In this document: piece by piece, positions 33,008 to 42,022 of the stretch | How positions within the stretch are numbered: the stretch's first letter is position 1 | Layout: the number at the start of each line of letters is the position of its first letter | Source of the DNA: Planctomycetota bacterium | Lineage (GTDB): Bacteria > Planctomycetota > UBA1135 > GCA-002686595 | Direction of reading: 5' to 3' | Assembly (NCBI GenBank): GCA_016709875.1 | Contig: JADJLZ010000001.1 | Coordinates: 248,001 to 312,000 of the forward strand | DNA length: 64,000 nt | Notes under the pieces: generated by a model | Databases searched by the model: none | Seen by the model: only the letters and a program-made list of their open reading frames with translations | Told to the model about the DNA's origin: nothing | Translations under genes and position numbers: made by a program

Positions 33008-34501
33008 CTAGAACTCGGTATGCAGGTCGCTGCCCTGCAGGATGCGCGGGCGGATGAAGAAGAGCACGTTGGTGAGCTCCTTGCGCTTGTAGGTCGAGCG
33101 GAACAGCAGCGGGCCAAGCAGCGGGATATCTCCCAGGAGCGGCACCTTGCTGATGTCCTCGACCGTGCGCTCAGCGATCAGGCCGCCCAGGATCACGGCC
33201 TGGCCGGGCTCGAGGTAGACGATCGTCTTCGCCGCGCGCTTGGCGATGATCGGGTTCGAGATCGTCTGGCCGGAGCCCAGGGTGTAGGTCGTGGCGCTTC
33301 CCGACTGCTGCGAGGCCTCGATGTCGATGTTGAGCGCCACGGTGCGCGTGCCGACGACGCGCGGGATCACGTACAGCTTGACGCCGACCTCCGTGTTGGC
33401 GACGCCGGCCGCGATGTGGCCCGCCGCGTCGATGCCGGTGACCGTGGCGTAGGGGATCAGCAGCGTGTTGACGATCTCGGCGCGCGCGCCCTCGCGCACG
33501 GCGATCTTCGGCCGCGAGTTGATCGAGACGTTCTCGAAGGTCGCGAGCGCCTCGAGGATCGCGTTGAACTTCAGCCCGTCCTGCACCGCGCCGAGCTGCA
33601 GCAGCGCGTCGCCGGTGTTGAAGTTCGCCGTGTTGGGCAGGTTGTAGTTGAACTGGTTGACGAAGGTGTGGTCGGGGAAGCCGAAGATCGGCGTGTTGGT
33701 GTCGATCGGGCGCACGCCGTAGTCGAGCGTGTCGGTGGTCGAGACCTCGACGATCTTGGCCTCGATCTCGATCTGCGGCACGCCGGCCGCGAAGATGTTG
33801 ATGAAGCTCTCGACCTCCTTGAGGCGCTCGAAGCCGGCGGTGACGATCAGCCAGTCGGCGAGGTGGACCTCCACGCCGTCGGTGGTCATCGGCACGCGCA
33901 GGTCGGGGACGAGCATCTCGAGGTCCCACTTCTCCTGCAGGTCCAGGCGCACCTGGGCCGGCTTCTGCGGCCCGTCCTTGGGGTCGAAGAGCGGGAAGTT
34001 GCCGTAGGTCTGGACGAGTTCGAGGAGCTTCTTGCCCGTCCCGACCTTGAGCGGGAAGGGCTTCGTGATCAGTCCCGACTCGGGGTAGACCTGGATGCGC
34101 TTGCCGAAGGCGAGGTAGGGGTTCTCGGGGAAGGTCGGCGCGGGCTCGACATTGCTCTTCTCGGACTCGGAAGAGGCGGCCGGCTGCTCAGGGTCGGGAG
34201 CCTCGCCGGCCTTGAGCTTCTCGACGGCCTTGGCGAAGACGTCCTCCTCCATGTCCGGCTTGGCCTGGTCGAAGGGATCGCCCTCCATCGCCTCGACCGG
34301 CTTGAGCGCGCCCTGCGAGATCAGCTCCTGGAACTTCTGCAGCGTCAGCGTCGCGTCGGGCTTGTCCGGCGCGGGCGGCGGCTCGCTGGGAGCGTTCGAG
34401 TGGCAGCCCGTCGCGAAGCCGAGCGCGAGCGCCAAAAGCAGCAGACCCCCGCGCAGGGCGGAGGTCGTGCGGGCAACGAACGGTGCGGCGTGGGTTCGCA
34501 T
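33008..34501 (-). CDS. Secretin (GspD/PulD family) lipoprotein, short form
   Basis: 497 residues. A signal peptide ends at 'FATGC' (lipobox, C33), followed by a Pro/Glu/Lys-rich spacer (about 35-140). One N-domain-like stretch ('GVEVHLADWLIVTAG', 'IFAAGVPQIEIEAKIVEV') precedes the secretin domain, which ends with the diagnostic 'EDISKVPLLGDIPLLG' and 'LTNVLFFIRPRIL'. Secretins form the outer-membrane channel of type II and related export systems. It is shorter than typical GspD (about 650 or more residues), with fewer N-terminal domains. It is cotranscribed with the gspK-like gene downstream. Confidence 0.85.
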   Translation of the reverse strand: MRTHAAPFVARTTSALRGGLLLLALALGFATGCHSNAPSEPPPAPDKPDATLTLQKFQELISQGALKPVEAMEGDPFDQAKPDMEEDVFAKAVEKLKAGEAPDPEQPAASSESEKSNVEPAPTFPENPYLAFGKRIQVYPESGLITKPFPLKVGTGKKLLELVQTYGNFPLFDPKDGPQKPAQVRLDLQEKWDLEMLVPDLRVPMTTDGVEVHLADWLIVTAGFERLKEVESFINIFAAGVPQIEIEAKIVEVSTTDTLDYGVRPIDTNTPIFGFPDHTFVNQFNYNLPNTANFNTGDALLQLGAVQDGLKFNAILEALATFENVSINSRPKIAVREGARAEIVNTLLIPYATVTGIDAAGHIAAGVANTEVGVKLYVIPRVVGTRTVALNIDIEASQQSGSATTYTLGSGQTISNPIIAKRAAKTIVYLEPGQAVILGGLIAERTVEDISKVPLLGDIPLLGPLLFRSTYKRKELTNVLFFIRPRILQGSDLHTEF

Positions 34502-34539
34502 GGGGCGGCGGAGCGCCCGGAGTTCGCTGGAGTTGGGGC

Positions 34540-34965
34540 CTAGAGCTGGGCCTTCACGAGGTCCGTGATGTCGGCGACGGCGCGGCCGTCGGAGTGCTTG
34601 ATCGACTTCCAGACCGAGCAGTAGCCGTCCTGCTGGCGGATCTTGTCGCAGGCGTCGCGCACCTTGTTCGCAGCTTCCTGGCGCAACTGGATCCCCTCCG
34701 GAGAGTTGGGATCGATCTTGTTGTCCTTGATCTTCTTGTACTGCGCGGTCGCCTTGAGCAACACGTCGTAGTCCACCTTCGCGGGCTTCGAGAGCATCTT
34801 CGCGTCATCGAGACCGCAGATGTTGTCGGCGCGGTCGACCACCCAGCCCGCGGGCTGTGCGCTCGCAGCAACGGAGGTGGCACTGTCCTGCGCGATCGCG
34901 GTGCCCGCGGCGCAGGGAAGCAGCAGCACTGGAGTGAACACCAGGGCCAGAATCAGCTTCATCAT
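34540..34965 (-). CDS. Small secreted protein, function unknown
   Basis: 141 residues starting at the tandem ATG codons at 34965/34962. Residues 1-25 form a signal peptide ('LILALVFTPVLLLPCAAGTAIAQ'-type, cleavage after 'AIA'). The mature part is mainly helical and contains four cysteines ('ICGL', 'ACDK', 'GYCSVW') that could make two disulphides. I do not recognise a family. It lies 38 bp upstream of the secretin gene on the same strand, so it may be cotranscribed and could be an accessory of that export system; this is inference from position only. Confidence 0.7.
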   Translation of the reverse strand: MMKLILALVFTPVLLLPCAAGTAIAQDSATSVAASAQPAGWVVDRADNICGLDDAKMLSKPAKVDYDVLLKATAQYKKIKDNKIDPNSPEGIQLRQEAANKVRDACDKIRQQDGYCSVWKSIKHSDGRAVADITDLVKAQL

Positions 34966-35446
34966 GATCGAACCTATCGAGTATCCGGTAACAGCGTCTA
35001 GTTGAGTGTCATCGTCGGGCCCTGGTCGCGGCACTCAGGCTGGGGATGGCCAAGCTCGAGACTCACGTGAGTCTCATGCCTCGGCACCCGGATGCGTGAC
35101 TGGGTCCGCTGCGGTTGTAGCAAACGGCCCGTCCGCCGGGTGTGGCGTTCCGGAGGATTTTTCGGCTGCCCCGAAAGTCCTTTGTCCCGGCTCGACACGG
35201 CTTCTCGACCGCTCCATGCGACTCATCGACAGCATCCGGCGGGAAAGTGATCCCTTCGATCGAAGTTCCGGACACCGATCCGAGAACGAAACTTCCGCCC
35301 CGGACGTGGGTGGAATTCGGGAAAGATCTTCGGCACGCCGGGCTGCGCACCAGGGCGCAGGTCGCGCCTGCTCCCCCCCCCAACGCACGCGAGCCGGCCC
35401 CCGCGCGGGGAACCGGCTCGCTCGTGCGTCGCACCAGGATCCGGAC
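34966..35446. other. Intergenic region of about 480 bp
   Basis: No gene is supported here; frames in it overlap each other with atypical composition. It contains the strong pnp tail hairpin (35383-35429) with a run of nine C residues beside it (35373-35381). The rest probably holds the promoter of the small secreted protein; I see no clear consensus boxes. Confidence 0.5.
35383..35429 (-). terminator. Terminator-like hairpin downstream of pnp
   Basis: A 15-bp stem interrupted by a 2-nt bulge: ACGCAC/GTGCGT outside and GCGAGCCGG/CCGGCTCGC inside, with a C/G-rich loop. It lies 18 bp after the pnp stop. On the minus strand a G-run follows rather than a T-run. The inner stem repeats that at 14892-14927. 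Confidence 0.65.
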
Positions 35447-37558
35447 TCAGTTGGCAGCGGGCTCGAGCGCCTGCTTGTGGCTGAGCTTGATCTTGCCGCG
35501 GTCGTCCACGTTGATCACGACCACGTCGATCACGTCACCGAGGTTGACGACGTCGGCAACCTTCTCGACGTAGCCTTCCGCGAGTTCGGAGATGTGGCAC
35601 AGGCCTTCCACGCCGGGGAGGATCTCGATGAAGGCGCCGAAGTCGCGCACGCTCTTGATCGTGCCCTTGTAGCGCGCACCGATCTTGGGCGTCTCGCACA
35701 TGGCCACGATCGCGTTGGCGCATTCCTGCACCAGCTTCGAGTCGCTGCCGAAGACCTGGATGTTGCCGTTGTCGTCGACGACCGAGATGCGGACCTTGTA
35801 CTGGGCCTGCATCGCCTTGATGTTCTTGCCGCCCGGGCCGATCAGGAAGCCGATCTTGTCGCCGGGGATCTGCAGCGCTTCCATGCGCGGTGCGTACTCG
35901 CTGATCTCGCGCTTGGGACGCGGGACGACCTCGAGCATCTTGCGCAGCACGTGCTTGCGGCCTTCCTTCGCCTGCGCGAGGGCCTTGCTCATCAGGTCGC
36001 GGCTGACGCCCTTGACCTTGAGGTCCATCTGCAGGGCCGTGATGCCGACGCCGCTGCCGGCGACCTTGAAGTCCATGTCGCCGTTGTGGTCCTCGGAGCC
36101 CTGGATGTCGGTCAGGATCGCGCTGCGCGTGCCGTCGGTGATCAGGCCCATCGCGACGCCCGCGATCGGCTGGCTGATCGGGACGCCGGCGAGCATCATC
36201 GACATGCAGCCGCCGCACACGCTCGCCATCGAGGACGAGCCGTTCGACTCGGTGATGTCCGAGACGATGCGCACGGTGTAGGGGAAGGGCTCGCGCGGCG
36301 GGACGACCGCGGCGAGCGCGCGCTCGGCGAGCATGCCGTGGCCGATCTCACGCCGGCCCGGGCCCATGATGCGGCGCGTTTCGCCGACCGAGTAGGGCGG
36401 GAAGTTGTAGTGCAGGTAGAAGTTCTTGCGGTACTCCTCGTCGATGCCGTCGATGATCTGCTCGTCGTCGGGCGTGCCGAGCGTCACGGTGACCAGCGCC
36501 TGCGTCTCGCCGCGCGTGAAGAGCACGCTGCCGTGCTGGCGCGGGATGAAGTTCGGCATGATCATGATGTCGCGCACTTCGTCGAGCTTGCGCCCGTCGA
36601 TGCGCTTGCCCTGCAGGCACATCTCGCGCTCGACGCTCGTCACGAGCTCTTCGTAGGCGGCCTTGACCGCCTTGGTGCGCGCGGCCTTTTCCTTCTCGTC
36701 GAGCACACCCGAGGCGAGCTTCTCGATGCACTCGGCCTTGATCGCGTCGATCGCGGCGTAGCGCTCGTGCTTGCCCTGCGTGAAGACGGCGGTCTCGAGC
36801 GCGGGCGCGAAGACCTTGACGGCGGCGTGCAGGGCCTCGTCGCGGACCGGGACGTTCCAGGCGATCGGGGGCTTGCCCGCCTTCTCCTGCAGCTCCTCGA
36901 CCATCTCGACGATCTGGTGGATCAGGCCCTGCGCCATCTCGAGCGCCTCGAGCATCTGTTCCTCGGGCACTTCCTGCGCCGAGCACTCGACCATGCAGAT
37001 GCCTTCCTTGTGGCCGGCGACCACGAGGTCGAGCAGCGACTCGGTGCGGCGGCGGTCGTCGCCGGGGAAGGCCACGAGCGCGCCGTCGAGGTGGCCGATG
37101 CGCACCGCGCCCAGGGTGGCGTCGGTCGGCAGGCCGGAGATGCGCACCGCGGCGAAGGAGGCGATCATCGCCAGCACGTCGGTGTTGTGGATCCCGTCGT
37201 AGCAGAGCGCGTGGCTCATCACTTGGACTTCATTCTTGAAGCCGTCGGGGAACATGGGCCGGACCGCGCGGTCGATCAGGCGCATGGTCAGGATCTCCTT
37301 GGTCGTCGGACGTCCCTCGCGCTTGAAGAAGCCGCCGGGGATCTTGCCCGCGGACTCGGTCTTCTCGCGGTAGTCGACGGTGAGCGGGAAGAAGTCCTGC
37401 TCCATGCGGGGGGTGCCGGTGGCGACGGCGGCGAAGGCCATCGACTCGCCCAGGGTGGCGATCACGGCGCCGTGCGCCTGACGGGCGACGATGCCCGTCT
37501 CGAGGACGATCTGCTTGCCGCCGATCGTGCGCTCGACTCGAACGTGGTTGAACTTCAT
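35447..37558 (-). CDS. pnp: Polyribonucleotide nucleotidyltransferase (PNPase)
   Basis: 703 residues. Two RNase PH-like domains (first with 'GKIPGGFFKREGRPT', 'LIDRAVRPMFPDGF'; second with 'FPPYSVGETRRIMGPGRREIGHGMLAERAL', 'ESNGSSSMASVCGG', 'DIQGSEDHNGDMDFKVAG') flank an alpha-helical linker. A KH domain ('DKIGFLIGPGGKNIKAMQ') and an S1 domain ('GARYKGTIKSVRDFGAFIEILPGVEGL') complete the enzyme. PNPase degrades RNA 3' to 5' with phosphate. It sits directly downstream of rpsO as in many bacteria, with a strong hairpin in the spacer that may take part in autoregulation by analogy with E. coli. Confidence 0.97.
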   Translation of the reverse strand: MKFNHVRVERTIGGKQIVLETGIVARQAHGAVIATLGESMAFAAVATGTPRMEQDFFPLTVDYREKTESAGKIPGGFFKREGRPTTKEILTMRLIDRAVRPMFPDGFKNEVQVMSHALCYDGIHNTDVLAMIASFAAVRISGLPTDATLGAVRIGHLDGALVAFPGDDRRRTESLLDLVVAGHKEGICMVECSAQEVPEEQMLEALEMAQGLIHQIVEMVEELQEKAGKPPIAWNVPVRDEALHAAVKVFAPALETAVFTQGKHERYAAIDAIKAECIEKLASGVLDEKEKAARTKAVKAAYEELVTSVEREMCLQGKRIDGRKLDEVRDIMIMPNFIPRQHGSVLFTRGETQALVTVTLGTPDDEQIIDGIDEEYRKNFYLHYNFPPYSVGETRRIMGPGRREIGHGMLAERALAAVVPPREPFPYTVRIVSDITESNGSSSMASVCGGCMSMMLAGVPISQPIAGVAMGLITDGTRSAILTDIQGSEDHNGDMDFKVAGSGVGITALQMDLKVKGVSRDLMSKALAQAKEGRKHVLRKMLEVVPRPKREISEYAPRMEALQIPGDKIGFLIGPGGKNIKAMQAQYKVRISVVDDNGNIQVFGSDSKLVQECANAIVAMCETPKIGARYKGTIKSVRDFGAFIEILPGVEGLCHISELAEGYVEKVADVVNLGDVIDVVVINVDDRGKIKLSHKQALEPAAN

Positions 37559-37616
37559 CGGGTCAAAGATCTCACTTGTCTTGTGTCTGTTTCTCGATTG
37601 GTGTGGACATTCTGGC

Positions 37617-37651
37617 GCGGACGCCGCCTCGAGGAAAGGGGGCGCGTCCGC
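37617..37651 (-). promoter_or_regulatory. Hairpin in the rpsO-pnp spacer
   Basis: GCGGACGC (37617-37624) pairs perfectly with GCGTCCGC (37644-37651), and inner GCC/GGC pairs extend the helix. It lies in the 119-bp spacer between the rpsO stop and the pnp start. In E. coli a hairpin at the same place is the RNase III site through which PNPase limits its own synthesis; the same role here is inference. Confidence 0.55.
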
Positions 37652-37677
37652 ACGAGGGGCCGGCGAAAAGGCCGGGA

Positions 37678-37947
37678 TCAGCGCCGCAGGCCGAGCTTTT
37701 CGATCAGCTCCGAGTAGCGGCTGGGGTGCTCGTTGCGCAGGTACTTCAGGAGCTTGCTGCGCTGGCCGACCATCACGAGCAGACCGCGGCGCGAGGTGTA
37801 GTCCTTGCGGTGCGTCTTCAGGTGCTCGGTCAGGTTGGTGATGTTCGCGGTCAGGAGAGCGACCTGGACCTCGGGCGAACCGGTGTCGCCCTTGGCGCGG
37901 GCGAACTTGGCGACGACTTCGGACTTCTGTGCTGCGGGGACGGCCAT
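37678..37947 (-). CDS. rpsO: 30S ribosomal protein S15
   Basis: 89 residues, exactly the family length. 'GDTGSPEVQVALLTANI', 'HLKTHRKDYTSRRGLL' and 'RRKLLKYL'-type segment 'QRSKLLKYLRN' are diagnostic of S15, which binds the central domain of 16S rRNA. AAGGAG lies seven bases before the ATG. It precedes pnp in a likely rpsO-pnp operon. Several hairpins lie in its 5' leader. Confidence 0.97.
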   Translation of the reverse strand: MAVPAAQKSEVVAKFARAKGDTGSPEVQVALLTANITNLTEHLKTHRKDYTSRRGLLVMVGQRSKLLKYLRNEHPSRYSELIEKLGLRR

Positions 37948-37974
37948 GGGAACTCCTTGTTCATGGCGTTTCTG

Positions 37975-38060
37975 GGGACTTGCCGCGGTCCGAAGGCAAG
38001 GTCCCTCGGTCCGGGTGCGCCACGCCCCTCTCGGGGCAGGCAGTGGGGCTCTTCAGAACC
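37975..38060 (-). promoter_or_regulatory. Structured 5' leader of rpsO (candidate)
   Basis: Upstream of rpsO are two or three GC hairpins. GGGAC-TTGCC pairs with GGCAA-GGTCCC (37975-38005, one bulged base), GCCCC pairs with GGGGC around a TCTC loop (about 38032-38047), and GGGG/CCCC follows near 38052-38065. S15 leaders in several phyla bind S15 and shut off translation; no known S15 leader class is recognisable, so this is a candidate only. Confidence 0.4.
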
Positions 38061-38139
38061 CCGTTAGAGGGCGAAGAGTCTACAGAGCCGCCCCTCGAAG
38101 TGGCAAGCTCGCCCCATTCCCCTCGCCAGATCCCCCTCT

Positions 38140-38724
38140 TCAGGGGGTCGCGCGGCCCGGCACCGGCTGGCGCGCGGGCATCGCCTCGAGCAGCTCGCTC
38201 GCGATCGTCTGGCAGGCATGGCGCCAGAGCGCGGAACTCGTCGAGTACAGGTCGCCCGAGTTGGAGAAGTCGAAGCGCTTCTCGAGCACGCCCGACCACA
38301 GGTTCGAGGAGGGCGAGCTGGGGTCGACCATGCGCGCCTGGATCGTGACCTCGATCACATCGCGCGTGTCCCACAGGTGCGTGTCCCAGCGCTGCACGTC
38401 GACGAGCAGCACGGCGTTTTCATCGAGCGAACCCGGACGGTACGCGGCGTCGACGACCTTGCTGTCGACGAGGTCGAGCGAGATCGGCGTGTAGCGCCGT
38501 TCGAGGAGTGCAGCCTGGAATGCGCGGCGCAAATCGCCGCGCGGGAGCTCCGCGTTGCCCGAGCTGTCGCTGATCGGCGCGACGGCGACTTCGATCGGGC
38601 TGCGCTGCTCGAGCGTGCTCGAGGAGCCCGGGACCACGGACTCGCCGCGGCGCTTGGGCAGCTGGTTACAGGCCGTAGCGAGGCAGAAAAGGCTGAGAAC
38701 CGGGACGAGTAGGCGCGCAGACAC
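38140..38724 (-). CDS. Lipoprotein of unknown function
   Basis: 194 residues. The leader 'LLVPVLSLFCLATAC' ends in a lipobox with C19, so the protein is probably anchored in a membrane. The start is GTG at 38724, supported by a strong GGAGGA five to seven bases upstream. The mature part reads 'IEVAVAPISDSSGNAELPRGDLRRAFQAALLERRYTPIS', then 'AVLLVDVQRWDTHLWDTRDVIEVTIQARMVD', which resembles the lipoproteins of the DUF799/GNA1162 or LpsA-like type that bear an 'IAV.P..' core; this match is tentative. It is upstream of rpsO on the same strand but separated by the leader region. Confidence 0.75.
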   Translation of the reverse strand: MSARLLVPVLSLFCLATACNQLPKRRGESVVPGSSSTLEQRSPIEVAVAPISDSSGNAELPRGDLRRAFQAALLERRYTPISLDLVDSKVVDAAYRPGSLDENAVLLVDVQRWDTHLWDTRDVIEVTIQARMVDPSSPSSNLWSGVLEKRFDFSNSGDLYSTSSALWRHACQTIASELLEAMPARQPVPGRATP

Positions 38725-38854
38725 GGTGACTTCCTCCGGGGGAGTGCCGGCGCGTGCGATCCAGCGACCAATCCCCTCGGATCGTGCGCGGCGGCGGCGT
38801 GGCCGGATTCTAGGGACCGGCCGCGCCGGAAGAAAGCTCCGCGGGGCGAAAGGA

Positions 38855-41800
38855 TCAGGGCGGCGTCACGACCAGCGGCTTGGAGCGCGAGAAGAGCGCG
38901 TACTCGCGTTCGACGTCGCTCCAGAGGAAGTTCGCCGTGTCGAGCGCCGGCCAGGCGTAGAGCGAGATGCGGCAGTCGAGGTCCCCCGCCGCAAGCGGAA
39001 AGCCCAGCCCCGACCCGATCAGCGGCAGGCGCACCGGCACCTCGGGCCCGTCCACATCCGGCGGATCCGTGGTCCAGATCACCCAGCGGCCGCCGGCGAC
39101 GTCAGTCAGGACGACCTTGTAGAGCCCGGGCTGACCGACGGAGTCCGGCAGCACGTCGGTGAACCAGAGCGTGTCGGCCAGGCCGAGGCCGTCGAGCTCG
39201 ATCGGGATCACGCCCAGGTCGGCGGCCGCGGGCGGGTCCTCCGCCACCGGGCCGCTCGAGAGGCGCGGCCGGACGCCCCCGAGGTTTCCGTCGCTGTCCT
39301 CGACCTGCATGTGCAGCCGCAGGTCTGCCTCGATCGTCCCACCCACGACGTAATCGCCGAGCAGGTCCGTCGGGCTGTCCTGGATCCCGTCGACCGAGCC
39401 GGGGTAGGCCGCGCGCACGGCGAAGCTCCCGGGCGGCAGCGCGTCGGTGAAGGCCTTGCCGACGCCGACCACGACGCTCCCGGGCATGCCCGGAGAGAGC
39501 GCCTCGACGCTGACGACCGGATCCGCCGCGAGCGAGGGGTAGGCGCTGCTCGTGAGCAGCACGGGCGGTGCGTCGATGGCCGCGAGTTCCGGGTCGAGGC
39601 TCGGATCGTCGAGCAGCATGCGGTGCGACTGGTCGTTCACCACGGCTGCGCCCGAGGAGGCCGGCGAGACGGGCAGCTCGAGCGTCGCGGCCTTGAGAAA
39701 GCCCGCGGCGGTGTAGAGCAGCACACTGGGCGGCGGGAAGATCGCGAACGCCGACTGCGCGCCGATCACGTGCGGCAGGATCGGGTAGGGATCGTAGGGA
39801 CAGTCCAGGAGCTGTCCGCTGCCGGTGAAGCTGCAGGTGCCCACCGGCTCGAAGCTCTGGCCGGGGTGGTCCAGGCGCGAGTCGGCGACGAGGTTCGTGT
39901 AGAGCGCGATCTCCGGCGCGGTGGCGGAGACCGTGCCCTCGACCGTCGCCCCCGCGTCGAGCAGCGGGTGCAGCGGGACATCCACGCGATCGACGGTCAC
40001 GCCGTCGAAGGTGAAGAGCTCGTAGCCGGCCGCGTCCACCGTGAGGATGTTGCGACCGCCGAAGCGCGAGGCGGGCATGAGCACGAAGCCGTTGGCGTCG
40101 GTCGCGAGATCGGCGACCGAAAAGACGTTCAGCAGCAGCGGATCCCACTCGTGCGTGTGGACCTGCGCGCCGGCGAGCGGCGCGCGCGTATTGGCGTCGA
40201 AGACGCGCACGGCGATCTCGGTGTAGCTCGTGTTTCCCGGCCCGACGGTGCCGGTCTGCTGGAAGCTCGAAGTGAGCGGCCCGGCGCGGTTGAGCGCGCG
40301 GTCGTAGAGCGTCAGGTCGAAGGAGAGCGGCAGTTGCGCCGGATCGACGATCCCCAGCGGCACCGGCCGGGCCACGAAGAGCCCGCTGCCGTTCGCGCCG
40401 GCGACCGTCGGAGCGCTGGCTCCCCCGCCGGTGTTGTCCCCCAGCGCGGTCTCGACCGTCACGGCGCGCAGCGCCTCGCTCGCGCGGCCGACCACGACCA
40501 GATCGCGCATGTCGGAGGTGTAGCTCGAGGTGACCGTCCCGCTCGGCCCAAGGCCGAGCAGCGTCGGCGGCGTGATGTCGAGCACGGGCGCCTGCTCGCC
40601 CGACTGCGTGGCGTCCACGTCGAGCAGCTTGACCGGGCTGAGCAGGTTGCCGCGCCGGAGCTGGAAGGCGAAGTGCAGCGTGCCCTCGGCGAAACGCGCC
40701 TTGAGCGGCACGAGCGAGGCGCGCAGCTCGAGCTCCGCGGCGGTCAGCGTGAAGTCGGTGAAGGGCGCAACGAGCTTCACGTCGCGCACGAGCGAGATCA
40801 GCTTGGGGCTCGTGAGCACGTCCGGTTCCGTGCCGAAGAGGTAGGTGACGAGGTGGTCGCCGTCCTGCGCGCCGTCGAGTTCGACGCGCACGGCGAGGTT
40901 CTCCGGACCGCTGATCGCGTCGATCCCGATCGCGTCGTCTGGGTCGGAGGTGATCGCGCCGGCGGTGGGCGAGCCGAAGGCCGCGGTGTGATAGTCGAAG
41001 GTCGCGTGGGCGACCGGGTGCGTGGCCTCATCGAGGATCACGTGACCGGACGGCGAGAGCTCGATGGTCACCGCCGCGTTGAGCCCGAGCGCGAGCGGAT
41101 TGCCCTCGGTGTCCACCCGGCGCCAACGGACCACACGCGTGTCGGTCGCGACGCCGCCGGCGAGCGCGAGCGGCAGCGGCTCGATCGGATCGGGCAGGTC
41201 GACCCCGCCGAGTTGCACGTGGAAGGAGGAGGCGTCGAGGGTCGTTGCATCCAGCGGCCGGTCGAAGAGCGCCAGGATCTCGCCCTTGCCGCCCTGGTTG
41301 ATCGCGTTGTCCGGCGGCCAGGTCGCGACGAGCTTGGGCGTGTTCGAGTTGCTGGCCGAGACCGTGAAGCTCGCCAGCTGCGGGTCGCTCGGCACGACCA
41401 GCGGCTGTCCGTTGTGGTCCTGGACGTTCGCGTTGGGGTTGTAGCTGAGAGTGTAGGCCTCGTCCGCGGTGAGCGTGGTCGCCGGCAGCAGCACCAGCAC
41501 GCGTCCATCGCCGATCAGCGCGGTCACGTAGGCCTGCGGCGCCCCGTTCGAGCCCTGCAGCAGGAAGAGCGTCGACATCCCGCTCGTCGACATCGATTCA
41601 CTGAACGTGACCATGATCGGCGTGCGCGAATCGACCGTCGTGCTGCCGTTGGGGAAGACCGAACTGACGCTCGGGGCCTCGAGCGTGACCCACTCATTGT
41701 CCGCCGGCGAGCTCGCCGGGCTCGAGCCCAGGGCACCGTTCCCGCTGCCGCCGAAGCAGTTCCCGCCGAACACGCAGGCCGGGTTGTCGCAGCCGGGCAG

Positions 41801-41863
41801 CCACAGGACCGCTCCGGCGAGCAGGGAGAGGGCGAGGATGCGGAGTCGCTGCGTGCGGTACAT
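38855..41863 (-). CDS. Large Ig-like-domain lipoprotein
   Basis: 1002 residues. 'LALSLLAGAVLWLPGC' is a signal peptide with lipobox cysteine (about C25), followed by a short Cys/Gly-rich stretch. Two or more SbsA/Big_5-type Ig-like domains follow ('PSVSSVFPNGSTTVDSRTPI', '.VTFSESM', then 'VATWPPDNAINQGGKGEI' and 'ALFDRPLDATTL'), each beginning with the usual 'P..G...V....I...F...'. The middle contains a carboxypeptidase-regulatory-like repeat ('RVFDANTRAPLAGAQVHTHE...TDANGFV'). No catalytic motif is seen. A surface or periplasmic structural role is inferred. It is divergent from the TPR gene with about 160 bp between starts. Confidence 0.85.
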   Translation of the reverse strand: MYRTQRLRILALSLLAGAVLWLPGCDNPACVFGGNCFGGSGNGALGSSPASSPADNEWVTLEAPSVSSVFPNGSTTVDSRTPIMVTFSESMSTSGMSTLFLLQGSNGAPQAYVTALIGDGRVLVLLPATTLTADEAYTLSYNPNANVQDHNGQPLVVPSDPQLASFTVSASNSNTPKLVATWPPDNAINQGGKGEILALFDRPLDATTLDASSFHVQLGGVDLPDPIEPLPLALAGGVATDTRVVRWRRVDTEGNPLALGLNAAVTIELSPSGHVILDEATHPVAHATFDYHTAAFGSPTAGAITSDPDDAIGIDAISGPENLAVRVELDGAQDGDHLVTYLFGTEPDVLTSPKLISLVRDVKLVAPFTDFTLTAAELELRASLVPLKARFAEGTLHFAFQLRRGNLLSPVKLLDVDATQSGEQAPVLDITPPTLLGLGPSGTVTSSYTSDMRDLVVVGRASEALRAVTVETALGDNTGGGASAPTVAGANGSGLFVARPVPLGIVDPAQLPLSFDLTLYDRALNRAGPLTSSFQQTGTVGPGNTSYTEIAVRVFDANTRAPLAGAQVHTHEWDPLLLNVFSVADLATDANGFVLMPASRFGGRNILTVDAAGYELFTFDGVTVDRVDVPLHPLLDAGATVEGTVSATAPEIALYTNLVADSRLDHPGQSFEPVGTCSFTGSGQLLDCPYDPYPILPHVIGAQSAFAIFPPPSVLLYTAAGFLKAATLELPVSPASSGAAVVNDQSHRMLLDDPSLDPELAAIDAPPVLLTSSAYPSLAADPVVSVEALSPGMPGSVVVGVGKAFTDALPPGSFAVRAAYPGSVDGIQDSPTDLLGDYVVGGTIEADLRLHMQVEDSDGNLGGVRPRLSSGPVAEDPPAAADLGVIPIELDGLGLADTLWFTDVLPDSVGQPGLYKVVLTDVAGGRWVIWTTDPPDVDGPEVPVRLPLIGSGLGFPLAAGDLDCRISLYAWPALDTANFLWSDVEREYALFSRSKPLVVTPP

Positions 41864-42022
41864 GGTTCGGGACGAGGCTAGCAGGAGGGTGTCGCCGGCG
41901 CGAGCGAGGCACGGACGCGCCGAGCGTGCGCTTCTTCCCGCTGTGACCCACTCTCTGGGGGTGGGTATCTGCGCTCGCCTCCGGCGGGCCGCGGCTAGAA
42001 TCCCCTGCCCCCACCTCGATCG

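Noticed and set aside
35063..35434. A minus-strand frame of about 123 codons between the small secreted protein and pnp
   Set aside because: It covers the pnp tail hairpin, lacks a ribosome binding site and has no recognisable motif.
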